Assembly (NCBI GenBank): GCA_002284615.2
Contig: MU069622.1
Span: 36,479 to 49,903, forward strand
Direction: 5' to 3'
Length of the DNA: 13,425 nt
Source of the DNA: Dunaliella salina
Lineage: Eukaryota > Chlorophyta > Chlorophyceae > Chlamydomonadales > Dunaliellaceae
The position numbers and the translations under genes were made by a program. Positions 1 through 8,330 of the stretch are shown piece after piece. The stretch's first letter is position 1. The number at the start of each line of letters is the position of its first letter. The notes beneath the pieces were generated by a model. It did no database searches. It saw nothing but the letters and a program-made list of their open reading frames with translations, and was not told the origin of the DNA.

Positions 1-200
1 CTGGCGCGTTCACTTGAAACTCGCGTTCAAGATGAACGCGTATAGCGAACCTGCCACGTTCAGGAGCGCGTTCAAGTGGACGTGTCGCGTTCAGGAGCGC
101 GTTCAAGTGGACGTGTCGCGTTCAGACCTGGCGCGTTCACTTGAAACTCGCGTTCAGCCTGAACGCGTGCGCGCGTTCAGCCTGAACGCGTGCGCACAAG
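1..200. repeat. CGCGTTCA word array (tandem and palindromic)
   Basis: The 8-mer CGCGTTCA, or a one-base variant, recurs about ten times here, and its reverse complement TGAACGCG three times. Three layers of repetition are visible. A 29-bp block at 1-29 returns exactly at 128-156. A 31-bp unit is duplicated in tandem at 63-93 and 94-124. Two 19-bp inverted repeats with a one-base centre lie at 149-167 and 172-190. The array is far more GC-rich than the DNA that follows and touches the left edge of the window, so its full length is unknown. No gene is supported; the open frame through it reflects the repeat. Confidence 0.85.
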
Positions 201-471
201 TCATGTCTTGATGTATGGTGGGTAGGAGAGGAGAAGATAGATTTTCTTCGGCGTATCTGCCTATGAAGGCATTTTAGGTAAAGAGCAGCATACAAAGGCA
301 GTCTAGTTGAAAGCACCTGTAATCAAACGAACCGAACTACCCTTGTTTAATTTTACATTGTCAGGATCAGTTGTGTGCAATGCCACTTTTGGAGCATTGT
401 ACACACCGGCATGAAAGAAGGATCCATTTGCGTATATCCATTGCATGTGAATGCCCGCAAAATAAGGAATA
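201..471. other. Unassigned spacer left of LINE-A
   Basis: Between the CGCGTTCA array and the GGTAA tail of LINE-A no coding region, RNA gene or repeat could be recognised. The last bases before 472 should hold the target-site duplication of LINE-A, but a matching copy at its far end was not found by eye. Confidence 0.5.
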
Positions 472-560
472 GGTAAGGTAAGGTAAGTTTACACGCTATA
501 TCCGCCTTCAAGGGCAGCTGAGCGGAAACACAGAGGTCTGTAACCAGACCAGACTCAAAA
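472..560 (-). repeat. LINE-A 3' UTR and (TTACC)n tail, reference copy
   Basis: This stretch follows the stop codon of the LINE-A ORF and defines the terminal repeat found again at 7894-8040, 8041-8120, 9604-9660 and 10086-10163. On the + strand it starts with the GGTAA-rich tail, continues with a core 'AAGGGCAGCTGAGCGGAAAC', then 'CTGTAACCAGACCAG'. Because it adjoins recognisable LINE coding sequence here, the shorter copies can be read as 5'-truncated LINE ends rather than an independent SINE. Confidence 0.85.
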
Positions 561-1562
561 AAATGAAAGCATTGCTCAAAACTCAGGCACAGCATTTCAA
601 GCAAGCAGACACAAACTTGGCTAATTCTAAGACATCAGTCTGGTTCATGAAGCCTCGAAGCCGCGTTGCACCATTTTCAGGCATTGAAGAAAACATATGC
701 TGAAACTGAGTGCGCAAGCCTGCCAGGTCCTCAGAAGGGCATTCCAGAATAATGTGCTCTTCATCTTACATAGTGTGCCAACCACATTTGTTGCAAATCC
801 TGAGCTCGTATGGGCATCTACTCCCTTGATGGCGTTGGGTTTCCACCCGAAAATTGCGACTGGACAGTCGTAAGCACAAAATGCTGCGCAATACTTTATG
901 AGAAATATCTTTTCGCAAGTAGATATGTAACAGAGGCTTTTTGTTCCTCTTTCTTTCATCCCACCAACCTGGCTGGTATGGTGCCCAATGGAATGCCAAA
1001 GTGTATGTGAGAAGTCCTCATGATTCTACTGGAAGAATGTGCCTCTTGTGGGGTCAGGTTGTCCAGACTTCTCCAATCCTGGATGATTTGCTCACAAAGT
1101 ACACCCCCCAAATCATTCATATTAACCCTGGTCCCGGAGCGTACAGCAGCAGCAAATTGCTGGGCATTGGGTACGTCATTCAGGGCTGTAATAACCTGAT
1201 AAGTCCAGCTTCCTGTCCTGTCAGTAAAACGCATGTCTGCTTGCACGACTCTGCTCAGGAGGTCATCGTTTGTGCTCAGAAGGGAATTCCAGAATCTCAT
1301 AACTCACCTGAACCAGTATAAGTGAAGAGGCTCTGTCCAGTCTCTCAAAGTAAACAGCGTGTTTCTGTTGCCCTCTTAACACCCAAAAGAGACTTGGGGA
1401 TGCCTGCATGGCAGACATGAGCTTTGGTCTTCATAGATGTATCATAGGACAGCTTGTCTGTAGCCCATAATTGGCACCCATACAAGCCACACTACATAAG
1501 GAATAGAGCCTGGGCTTTAAGGCTGCTCAAAGCAACTGCAGCAGAGCATATTTCTGGCCTTG

Positions 1563-1578
1563 AACTAGCACACCAACA
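1563..1578 (+). repeat. 16-bp target-site duplication, left copy
   Basis: AACTAGCACACCAACA occurs exactly here and again at 2009-2024, immediately flanking the LINE-B fragment with its ACATT tail. An exact 16-mer at both borders of an insert is the expected footprint of target-primed reverse transcription. Confidence 0.85.
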
Positions 1579-1823
1579 TTACATTACATTACATTACATT
1601 ACATTACATTACATTACATTACATTACATTACATTACATTACATTACATTACATTACATTACATTACATTNTTACATTACATTACATTACATTACATTAC
1701 ATTACATTACATTACATTACATTACATTACATTACATTACATTACATTACATTACATTACATTACACTACATTACATTACATTACATTACATTACATTAC
1801 ATTACATTACATTACATTACATT
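1579..1823. repeat. (ACATT)n pentanucleotide microsatellite
   Basis: About 49 near-perfect copies of ACATT, with one visible C-for-T change near 1766 and one N at 1671 that marks an unresolved or collapsed position. It sits exactly where the 3' tail of LINE-B belongs and is best read as that tail after slippage expansion. The N means the true copy number may differ from that shown. Confidence 0.95.
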
Positions 1824-2008
1824 GGAACCATGACCTTCAGCCAGTTAATTTGGCTGTTCGGCGTGTTCAAGAAAATCCATGAGCTCAGGAATCAATCGAT
1901 AAGTCTGAATTTCTTGGCTCTGAAAGAAACAGGAAACATCCTGAGATTGAGCATGAGGGAAAAAGGAATGACCAGTGTTTTCCAACACATGTGTATGCAA
2001 GAAATGAA
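1579..2008 (-). mobile_element. LINE-B: 5'-truncated LINE 3' end with expanded tail, inserted in LINE-A
   Basis: This 430-bp insert lies between two exact 16-bp direct repeats. Its right ~185 bp, read on the - strand, ends a protein with the segments 'VSCFFQSQ' and 'IPELMDFLEHAEQPN' and a stop at ~1845, like the C-terminus of a LINE ORF. A short 3' UTR leads into a tail of (AATGT)n. Removing the insert and one repeat copy (446 bp, not a multiple of three) joins the LINE-A frame on both sides into one open stretch, from 'NGEKCWCAS' to 'SRPEICSAAVALSSLKAQ'. That is independent evidence that LINE-B landed in an older LINE-A copy. Its 3' UTR is also present at about 9758-9815. Confidence 0.82.
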
Positions 2009-2240
2009 AACTAGCACACCAACACTTTTCGCCATTTATGGATTTCAGTGGGCAAGAAGCCTGAACATCACGCACATATTCGGGAAAAAGGCTGTTGGAT
2101 GTTAAGCCGGGATCTGCGGCTGCCTTCTGGAGCCTGGATGTGCATCCTGGAACTCCCTTGGCATGCTCCATTAAGGTTACAATGTTTGGATGTAGAGCCG
2201 GGATCTGCGGCAACCTTCTGGAGAAGGAGACCTCCAATTA
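2009..2240 (-). pseudogene. LINE-A, part upstream of the LINE-B insertion
   Basis: The right copy of the 16-bp duplication (2009-2024) is followed by a - strand open stretch from about 2237 down to 2009 that reads into the downstream LINE-A frame once LINE-B is removed. The segment 'FPEYVRDVQASCPLKSING' lies just upstream of the junction. Farther upstream the coding character fades, and a ~40-bp direct repeat interrupts it, so the 5' limit of LINE-A is not certain. It is probably 5'-truncated, because no catalytic reverse transcriptase motif could be found. Confidence 0.6.
2094..2225. repeat. Direct repeat, ~40-bp units 91 bp apart
   Basis: Two related blocks, about 2094-2133 and 2185-2225, share the 15-mer GCCGGGATCTGCGGC (at 2106 and 2197) and the following CTTCTGGAG. 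Between them lies AAGGTTACAATG, similar to the tail of the LINE-type copy at 9758, which suggests a retroelement-linked duplication. Confidence 0.75.
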
Positions 2241-3559
2241 AATTGATCAATTGCCAGCCATTTCATGAAAGAAGGAAGAGCTCATGGAGAAAAGGATAAA
2301 CCTTATTGTTCTTCTGATTCAAAAAACAGAACATGCCATGCGATTGTGCATGGTAAGATGCAAAGAAAAAAAACATGTAAACAGAAACTCTCTCTACACT
2401 GAGTTGGCTAGCCCAATGGGTCTACAGTACAGGAGGATATCCCTGTCTCCCTCCTTATTTTTGTCAATGAGGATAGTGTCGTTAGTCTTCCAAGATGTTT
2501 GAGTGAGGCGGGTGGCCCACATGAAGAGTTGGTAATTACCAATCTTATAAGATGCAGACGATAAGTATGGAGCCCTGCTCCATCAAGACAAACCTTAAAA
2601 AGAGAGAATTCTCTCTCTTTTCAATTCATTCCATGAATTCAATCATTCGCAGGCTGGAAAGCAGATCTTTTCCCATGCTGATCAGCACAGTCTTTTAGGC
2701 AATTTTCCAGGGGGTTGTCACAGGCGTGTCGACCTCAAATATAGCATAGATCACCCTTTGCAACGAGTTCCAGAATAAAAAGCGTATCACCAGATTCTGC
2801 TCCTTAATTCCTATTATGTTTTATCCTGGAACTCGTTGCGAAGGGTGATCTATGCCAGATCGAAATCTGGCAGGAGATCTGGGAAAATCTAGAAATTTCG
2901 ACCCCAAATTTTAGAAATGGGCCTAAATTTGATAGAACAGATGTTTTACCGGAAAAAAGCTCGAGGATAAGTGCTCCCTGAGTGGAAACAGAGATGCATG
3001 CTCAGAGATCCACCTACCATCCCAGACGTCCTTGCCCACCCTGACCCAGCCAGACCACCAATTGAACTTTTTGCAATGGTGTCTGCTATATCACTGCTGC
3101 ACGTCTGAGGGTAGATTTAACAAAATGGGTGAAAAATTTCATTTTCCACCACATTGCCCCATTTTCCCCTTATTGAGCACCGTAACTCACACACATGGCC
3201 GATTTTCCCACAACTTTTTTTTTGCGGTGCTGCGTCTTCACAACCATAGGACGTAACTGTACAAAAAAGTGTGGGAAGGAGGGCCCAGGGAGGCTCAGCA
3301 AAATTTGGAAATGCTGAACCCCCATTTTGGCCCTGTGACACCCCCCGGTAATTTTTTTTTGTCCGACGGGTTCAATGAGTGCTTGATCATGGCCTGGAAA
3401 TGCCATTCTTTTTCCCCCGCCTGATAGAGCTGCCCCTGCCGCTATAGTTATGCCATTTTCTGCAATGAACTGTGTAACTGTGAGAGCCAGGTCCAGGGGC
3501 CAGGATATCAAGGGTTGATCTTCCATCCAGTGCCTGTGCTAAGAGAGCGCCAGTAAAGC
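2241..3559. other. Non-coding stretch with a foldback and low-complexity runs
   Basis: No gene is supported here. It contains a short palindrome AGAGAGAATTCTCTCT at 2601-2616, the foldback at 2744-2855, a small palindrome at about 2855-2870, and homopolymer runs (T9 near 3216, C6 near 3342, T9 near 3352). A - strand open stretch starting at 3526 shows about 60 residues without low complexity, but no family could be recognised and it runs into the homopolymer region. Confidence 0.6.
2744..2855. repeat. Foldback element: 37-bp inverted repeat with 38-nt loop
   Basis: The left arm 2744-2780 and the right arm 2819-2855 are reverse complements with two mismatches over 37 bp. The arms share GCAACGAGTTCCAG (left, + strand) and its complement. 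The pairing stops sharply at both outer ends. It could be a small foldback or MITE-like element, or the stem of a small-RNA precursor; no flanking duplication was recognised. Confidence 0.85.
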
Positions 3560-3827
3560 CCCGTACAATCAGGGTACGCGGAATTAGTGAGCATCCTAAG
3601 CAAGTTACAATATTTTTTTGTAAGCAATAATAATTACCAAGCTTGTCTGGACAAGAAGGAGCCGCTCTTCAGGTGGGAGACAGACGGCTTGACTACGGGC
3701 TTGTTCCCTACGTTTCCGTATCTAGAAATGTACATCGAAAATTTTCTCTGCTCCCAGTCTGTTCGGGTGCATAGGTTTATCTGCACCCACGGTTCCCCAA
3801 TTCTTCCTCTTCCTTCAATTTGCCAAG
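3560..3827 (+). promoter_or_regulatory. Upstream region and 5' leader of RPL28
   Basis: This stretch should hold the promoter and 5' UTR. No TATA box or other element could be placed with confidence. The last ~40 bases before the ATG are pyrimidine-rich and end in TTTGCCAAG, which would fit either a ribosomal-protein leader or the 3' end of an intron in the 5' UTR. Confidence 0.35.
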
Positions 3828-6800
3828 ATGACCAACGTGAGCAATGCCGTGGTGTGGGAGTGTGTTAAGAAGAGCAACTGTTTCATGAGGAAGGGTATCC
3901 ACGGCGGGAACCACCGTACCCTGTTCTCTGCTGAGCCTGGAAACTTGTACAACAAGCACAGCTACAAGTTCTCAGGTCAGTGGTGCATGGAAGGAATCGA
4001 TAGTTGCAGACATGACAAAGTGGGCAGCAAGACCACAAGGCTGCTGGCACAAGCTGATGATACAGTGTTCAGTGTGATGTACGAAGACCACAAGGCTGCT
4101 TTAGACTCATCAGCTGCAACATAGATGCCATGCAAGGAAGGATGGCTTGCATGCTCCTGGGTTCCAGTGTGGAGGGTTGCCGGCGATTGCAGGGCAGGAC
4201 CTTTATCCAGTGCCCGCTGCAGCCTGCACACGGCCCCTTCGACAAAGGTTTACGTTTTCTTGCTTTGCTCGTCCTCGACAACGCAGGCTTGCGCCATGAG
4301 AACGACATCGTGGGCGTGCAAGCCAGCAAGGACGACACTGTGGACTTCATCAAGGGCAGCAAGAAGAATGTGAACAAGCCCGCCAAGGCCGTGACTCACT
4401 ACAAGTGGAAGCAGAACGCCCGCCGTTCTCTGGTGTCTGTGGGCAAGCAGGCAGCCAGCATGCGCCCAGACCTCAAGGTGGGATACTGAACATGGCCCAT
4501 GAGATAATGCACATCTATTTGCGCATGTTACCGATCGTTGTGCCATGACATAAATCTGGAAGGTGGGACACAGTGTGACCGGCAAGGGTAGCTAATTTTC
4601 CATTTAAAAGCGTGCACTTTTTGGCGGGCTGCGTGCTGGTCATGGAGGAGCGGTGCGTACGCAGGCCTGCATGCATACATTCTTATCATGATGCTCCAAG
4701 CATGCAGCCATCCAATTCTTCACGATGTATACTGTGTGGTGACTTCCAGATAGTGTTACACAATAAAGAACCATGACTTGCAGGGTATAGATACAGGATT
4801 GCAACCTGCATGCATGAATTATGCTGTTTATGCGCACCCGCTCCTACTAATAAACACAAACAGGGAGGGATGAGAGGAACAAGAAAGGCCCACGTTTGTT
4901 TGCGAGACAGTCTGGGCTTCGTTGCAATCCCCTCAGCTGATACCAACTTGCTTGCCCGTCTCTCCCCTTCTGTCTGCCAAACTGGTGCTTGCCAATCCCT
5001 CGTCTGTGTTTAGAATTTGCTCATTGACCAGCATGCACCTGGAAAACAAATGCTACCGCTCATGTTTCACTTCTTGCAACTCATTTGATTATTACCTCCG
5101 AAAGCCCTCGCGCGTTCTGGCTGCCAGGCATGCCACAGCCTGACAAAGATCGAGGTTGATGGTGTTGCATTCTGTGGGGTTGACATTGGGTTCCACACAG
5201 AAGCTTTCACGCAAAAACACTGCCACGCCACGAGGATAAACCACTGTTATTTTCTTCACTGTTACTTTGCCTCCCGTGCATTCTTACCCTCTTTGCTCTC
5301 TGCCTATTAGAAGCCAGGCCGATGTTTTTAAAGGGCTTTTGCAGTGGAGGTCTTGCTGTCAAGGCTTTTCCAGCCTCCTTTTGGCCTGATGGGCTTCTCT
5401 CAGGTCACAGATCTTGAATGCGAGCTCTTTCTTCATGTGCTTCTAGGAAAATCCTCATCAGGTTTATTGTGTTTGAGGGTAAGGGAAATCGATAGTTTGC
5501 ATGTTGAGGTGTGGGAATAGGGTTCAGTGGCTTCTGCTCGAGACTCGTGCTGTAGAAATAGGAGATGTGTCAAAAAAATGTGTCCTCCACTATCAGGCGG
5601 CTGGGGCAGGGGTTGGCATTCCTCCTCGGAGCAGGGTCCCAGATCCTCCCCCAATCTAACCCCCAGAACATGTACAGCTTTATCATCCCGCGCCATTGGC
5701 TAAGGGAAGAGTCACTTGGAGGTCGGGTTCCCGTATCAAAAACCGTGCAGCTACAGCTACAAAATCAGTTGGAGGTCAGGCTGCAACTCCTATGCTGAAT
5801 TCTGTATAGCTGCCCGACTTGTTCTGCACCCCCCTTGTTCAACATGTGAATACGTCCATTATACCATGAGACGCGCCCTGAAAGCAGGGCTATTTGTCAA
5901 CATGCACATTTATTCTGCACTGTCCAGTATGTTATGCTGCTTTTTGGAGCACAGTTCCTCTGATGAGGGGCTCATATGCCATGCTGCCCCTACCTTACCC
6001 CCCCCCCCTTCCTTTTGCACCTGCTGCATGGCTGGATTGGAGTGGGGGGCTCTTGCTGCTGCTCAAGCATGTGTTCCATGTCGCCCCTCCCTTCAGCACC
6101 CTAGTGCTTCGTCCTAGGGCCGCATCTGCCATGATGCCCCCCTTTCCCCTGGACCTGCTTGTTGCTGGGGTGCTGCTGGTCAAGCGCATCTGCCATGCAG
6201 CCCTCCCCTCTATGTTTGTTGGGGGGCTCCCGTGACATCTTTGTGAAGCCTTTCAACTTCCAGTGCCTTTCACAGCCACATGTCTCCACTTGAATATATC
6301 ATAATGCAGTAGCCTCCTGTAAAGCGCATCTGCCATGTAGCCCAACCCCCATACTTTTGGGGGGTCTTCCGTGGCATCTTCTCCACGTCTTGGAACATCC
6401 TGTGCCTTTCCGCAACCACATTTTCCCACTCGAACGTCTCACAATGCAATTGCATCTTTTTAGGAGGAGGTTTCATAACGCGTTCTGCTCAACTGTCAAT
6501 TTCATCCGGAACCTCATCCTGGACCTGGTGTGATCTTATGGCACACAGCTGACAAATATCGTATGTTTTGTTTGTGAAGCACAAAGTTAACACCAATTGG
6601 AGATAGCTCCTAGCTTGCCTTTCAGATAGGGTTGCACCTTGTTTAAGTGGTGTCCTCCAACATTTCTGCTCGTCTCGAATTTGTAGGACATTTATGGCAG
6701 AGATAGAGTGTCAAGAAGTTCACCTCATCTATACCAGATCCCAGGGATGCTGCTAGGCCAGGTCTAATGACGGTGACCTCATCCTTTCATGAGATACAGG

Positions 6801-6968
6801 CCTCTGGCATGCATGCTGGTGTCCCCTTTTTGCTTGTGAGACTCAATGTTGTGAAATGGGTTTGTTCTGCTTCATCTATCTTTTTACACCTAATGCTTGG
6901 CAGAGTTGAAATGATTTGGCCTTGTCTGCGCAAGTGTGCAAGCAAGTGGTGTGGGTGTGTGGGTGTGT

Positions 6969-7022
<54 letters not shown>

Positions 7023-7332
7023 NTGTGTGTGTGTGGGTGTGTCCATGCTGTACAAGGATGAATTCGCTTTAGTGCACCCCTTCATTTGGTGCTGCACGCT
7101 TGTAATTATTGCATTTTTGCTGCATTATCTTCTGCTACCATCTGCTGAACAATTGAAATTTTGCAGCTAAGTTCATGCAAAGGGGTTCAAAGCCAAGAAA
7201 TGTTACTTGAAATTTTTTTTCAAATCCTCACAAGTGTTTCTCTCCTCCTTGTGCTCCTTGCAGTACCCCGCCCAGGCACGCATGGCTGCAGTGCAGAAGA
7301 GCCTGCGCGTGAAGAAGGCTCTGGCCAAGTAG
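3828..7332 (+). CDS. RPL28: Cytosolic 60S ribosomal protein L28 (eL28), three exons
   Basis: This is a structural protein of the large subunit of cytosolic ribosomes. Exons are 3828-3975, 4287-4477 and 7264-7332; they join to 135 codons (human eL28 has 137). Exon 1 gives 50 residues starting 'MTNVSNAVVWECVKKSNCF' and ends with the family hallmark 'NKHSYKFSG'. Exon 2 continues with 'GLRHENDIVGV' and ends in 'MRPDLK'. Exon 3 supplies the basic tail with 'SLRVKKALAK' and TAG. The tail aligns without gaps to plant L28, where 'RPDLK' is followed by 'KAALARLSAISKGLRV', so no exon seems missing. All sites are GT-AG: the first intron is in phase 1 (splits the Gly-50 codon), the second in phase 0. The ATG at 3828 gives the expected N-terminus. 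Family assignment is firm; exact splice sites rest on frame and homology, not on transcripts. Confidence 0.93.
3976..4286 (+). other. RPL28 intron 1 (311 bp)
   Basis: It starts GTCAGT after TTCTCAG and ends CAACGCAG before GCTTGCGCC. Reading through the donor stays open for a further 49 codons before a stop at 4122-4124, so retention of this intron would yield a truncated L28 with a foreign tail. No known protein is recognised in it. Confidence 0.85.
6121..6450. repeat. Intronic tandem duplication, ~140-bp period
   Basis: Two full diverged units begin with AAGCGCATCTGCCATG at 6182 and 6322. They align through a G-run, 'GTGCCTTTC', a histidine-like CCACAT block and 'CACAATGCA'-type ends. Partial starts of the same unit (CATCTGCCATG, CATATGCCATG) lie at about 6122 and 5972, so the array may once have been longer. 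It lies wholly inside RPL28 intron 2. Confidence 0.75.
6949..7042 (+). repeat. (GT)n microsatellite
   Basis: A GT dinucleotide tract, imperfect at both ends (GTGGG variants), with one N at 7023 marking an unresolved length. It lies about 220 bp upstream of the RPL28 exon 3 acceptor, on the transcribed strand, and so appears as a long (GU)n run in the pre-mRNA. Confidence 0.95.
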
Positions 7333-7893
7333 ATTTTCTCTCTTGAGTGGGATGAAATTGTGAACTAAACAGAAGTGCAGCAGGATGCTACAGTGTGAAG
7401 CAGCAAGGGGCAAAAAGCTGCACAAGATTTCTATCATTTGGAAGTAACCATCCCCATGCATGCCTATTCCCTTGACCATTCATGAAGGATACATGACAGC
7501 AAGATGTCACAGATTTGCAGGAAGAGGCCCGGCTTTTTTAGTCCAAGACTTTGCAAGGCTGCAGCAAAGTTTTAGGTAAGGAAAAAAAAAGTGAAATGTC
7601 ACACCTTTCTGCTGGTTTCTTACAGAAGCTCAGAAAAGAAAAAAAAATTGTGCAGGATGGAATTGTAAAGGAGTAATAGCAGTTCACGGGGAACAAGCTC
7701 CAGTTGGAAGGGGGCTTTCAGTTGAGAGAATGATTGCTTGGTTTGCCAGTTTGTGCCAGCCAAACAGAAAAAAATTAATATGATTTTGGAGATGTGGTTA
7801 TATCATTGGAATGATCGGTTGCCTTCGACTGGACATGGCCAAGTCTCCCCTGGATAGGTAGATTTCGAGCTAAGAAACAGCGAATGTCCGTGT
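7333..7893 (+). other. RPL28 3' UTR and downstream spacer
   Basis: After the stop codon no further coding region is seen. The first ~340 bases are probably the 3' UTR, ending near the TGTAA motif. The rest contains short A-runs and nothing recognisable until a LINE-A 3' end begins at about 7894. Confidence 0.55.
7664..7668 (+). terminator. Candidate polyadenylation signal TGTAA
   Basis: TGTAA is the usual polyadenylation signal of chlorophyte nuclear genes. This copy lies 332 nt past the RPL28 stop and is followed by GGAGTAATAGC. The pentamer is short enough to occur by chance, so the placement is tentative. Confidence 0.5.
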
Positions 7894-8040
7894 AGGTAAG
7901 AAATCATTACATCACTTTATCTGCTGCAAGAGCAGCTGAGCGGAAACACGGAGGCCTGTAACCAGACCAGTCCGGGCTAAAAATTGAAAGCAGAGCTGGA
8001 AACTCAGTCACAGCATTTCAGGCATGCTGACATCAGCTTA
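7894..8040 (-). mobile_element. 5'-truncated LINE-A 3' end (copy 2)
   Basis: It matches the LINE-A terminal region across GGTAAG, AGCAGCTGAGCGGAAACAC, CTGTAACCAGACCAG and the last ORF codons. On the - strand it ends a reading frame with 'SACLKCCD' and TGA, like 'SACLKCCA' and TGA in the 472-1578 copy. This proves that the short repeats are LINE 3' ends. Copy 3 begins directly at its right border. Confidence 0.8.
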
Positions 8041-8330
8041 GGTAAGGTAACATCGCTTTATCTGCCCACAAGGGCAGCTGAGCGGAAACACTGAGACCTG
8101 TATCCAGTCCAGGCCAGTATGCAACTTGAGTATAATTGTCAAATGTGGAAACAAAGCCGTGAGCTGAGTTAGGGTGCGTCGACTGCTGAAAGAAACATGC
8201 GAAGTCACTCTGCATGAAATGAGCATGTGAATTTGGGCATGCAAAGTCCACCTGCTTGCAGTGTCAGGTTCTAGGAAATATGCTCTCATGACACCACATG
8301 ATGCACAGAAAATTAGAGGACAGTATAAAA
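8041..8330 (-). mobile_element. 5'-truncated LINE 3' end (copy 3), diverged
   Basis: It starts with GGTAAGGTAACATCGC and the AAGGGCAGCTGAGCGGAAAC core, abutting copy 2 head to tail. Beyond ~8115 it diverges from copy 2, but the - strand still shows LINE-like pieces: 'FCASCGVM' (a C-x2-C knuckle, ~8310-8290) and 'SDFACFFQQ' (~8205-8180), spread over two frames. The right limit is uncertain. Confidence 0.6.

Larger units (their letters stand above)
472..1578 (-). pseudogene. LINE-A: decayed 3' end of a LINE reverse transcriptase ORF plus 3' UTR and tail
   Basis: Read on the - strand this is the C-terminal part of a LINE (non-LTR retrotransposon) polyprotein. In order it shows a segment with 'SLLGVKRATETRCLL' (~1395-1350), a 'VMRFWNSLLS' segment (~1300), an 'FRVETQRHQG' segment, a C-x2-C knuckle 'ICNKCGWH' and then 'DEEHIILECP' (~798-730), ending with 'FVSACLKCC' and a TGA at 583-585. 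Such order is typical of the C-terminus of LINE proteins in algae and fungi. The frame is broken: an in-frame TAA at 766-768, a frame change around 956-999, and further stops near 1320-1345. The 3' UTR follows (about 110 nt), ending in a (TTACC)n tail seen on the + strand as GGTAAGGTAAGGTAAG at 472-487. The element continues upstream beyond the LINE-B insertion. It is a dead copy; the assignment to LINE is strong, the clade is not determined. Confidence 0.85.
4478..7263 (+). other. RPL28 intron 2 (2786 bp)
   Basis: The donor is AAG|GTGGGA and the acceptor TCCTTGCAG|TACCCC. It separates the last 22 codons from the rest of the gene. Retention would add only 'VGY' and a stop. Besides a tandem duplication (6121-6450) and a (GT)n tract (6949-7042), it holds C-runs near 5998-6008. 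No nested gene, RNA gene or LINE fragment could be recognised in the first 1.5 kb. Its length is unusual for a highly expressed ribosomal protein gene but plausible for a repeat-rich algal genome. Confidence 0.85.

Noticed and set aside
472..560. Independent tRNA-derived SINE
   Set aside because: No convincing A and B boxes, and the repeat is continuous with LINE coding sequence at 583 and at 7894-8040, so it is a LINE 3' end.
1454..1882. 142-codon + strand open frame through the ACATT tract
   Set aside because: It exists only because the pentanucleotide repeat contains no stop; the peptide is a repeat of Leu-His-Tyr-Ile-Thr and spans an N.
3170..3526. 118-codon - strand open frame upstream of RPL28
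   Set aside because: The first ~60 residues look protein-like, but no family is recognised, the rest crosses homopolymers, and no exon structure could be supported.
4130..4489. 119-codon frame starting at 4130 as a separate gene
   Set aside because: Its second half is RPL28 exon 2; the first half is intron 1 read in the same frame.
6767..7170. Open frames with Val-Cys or Thr-His repeats
   Set aside because: They are translations of the (GT)n microsatellite inside an intron.
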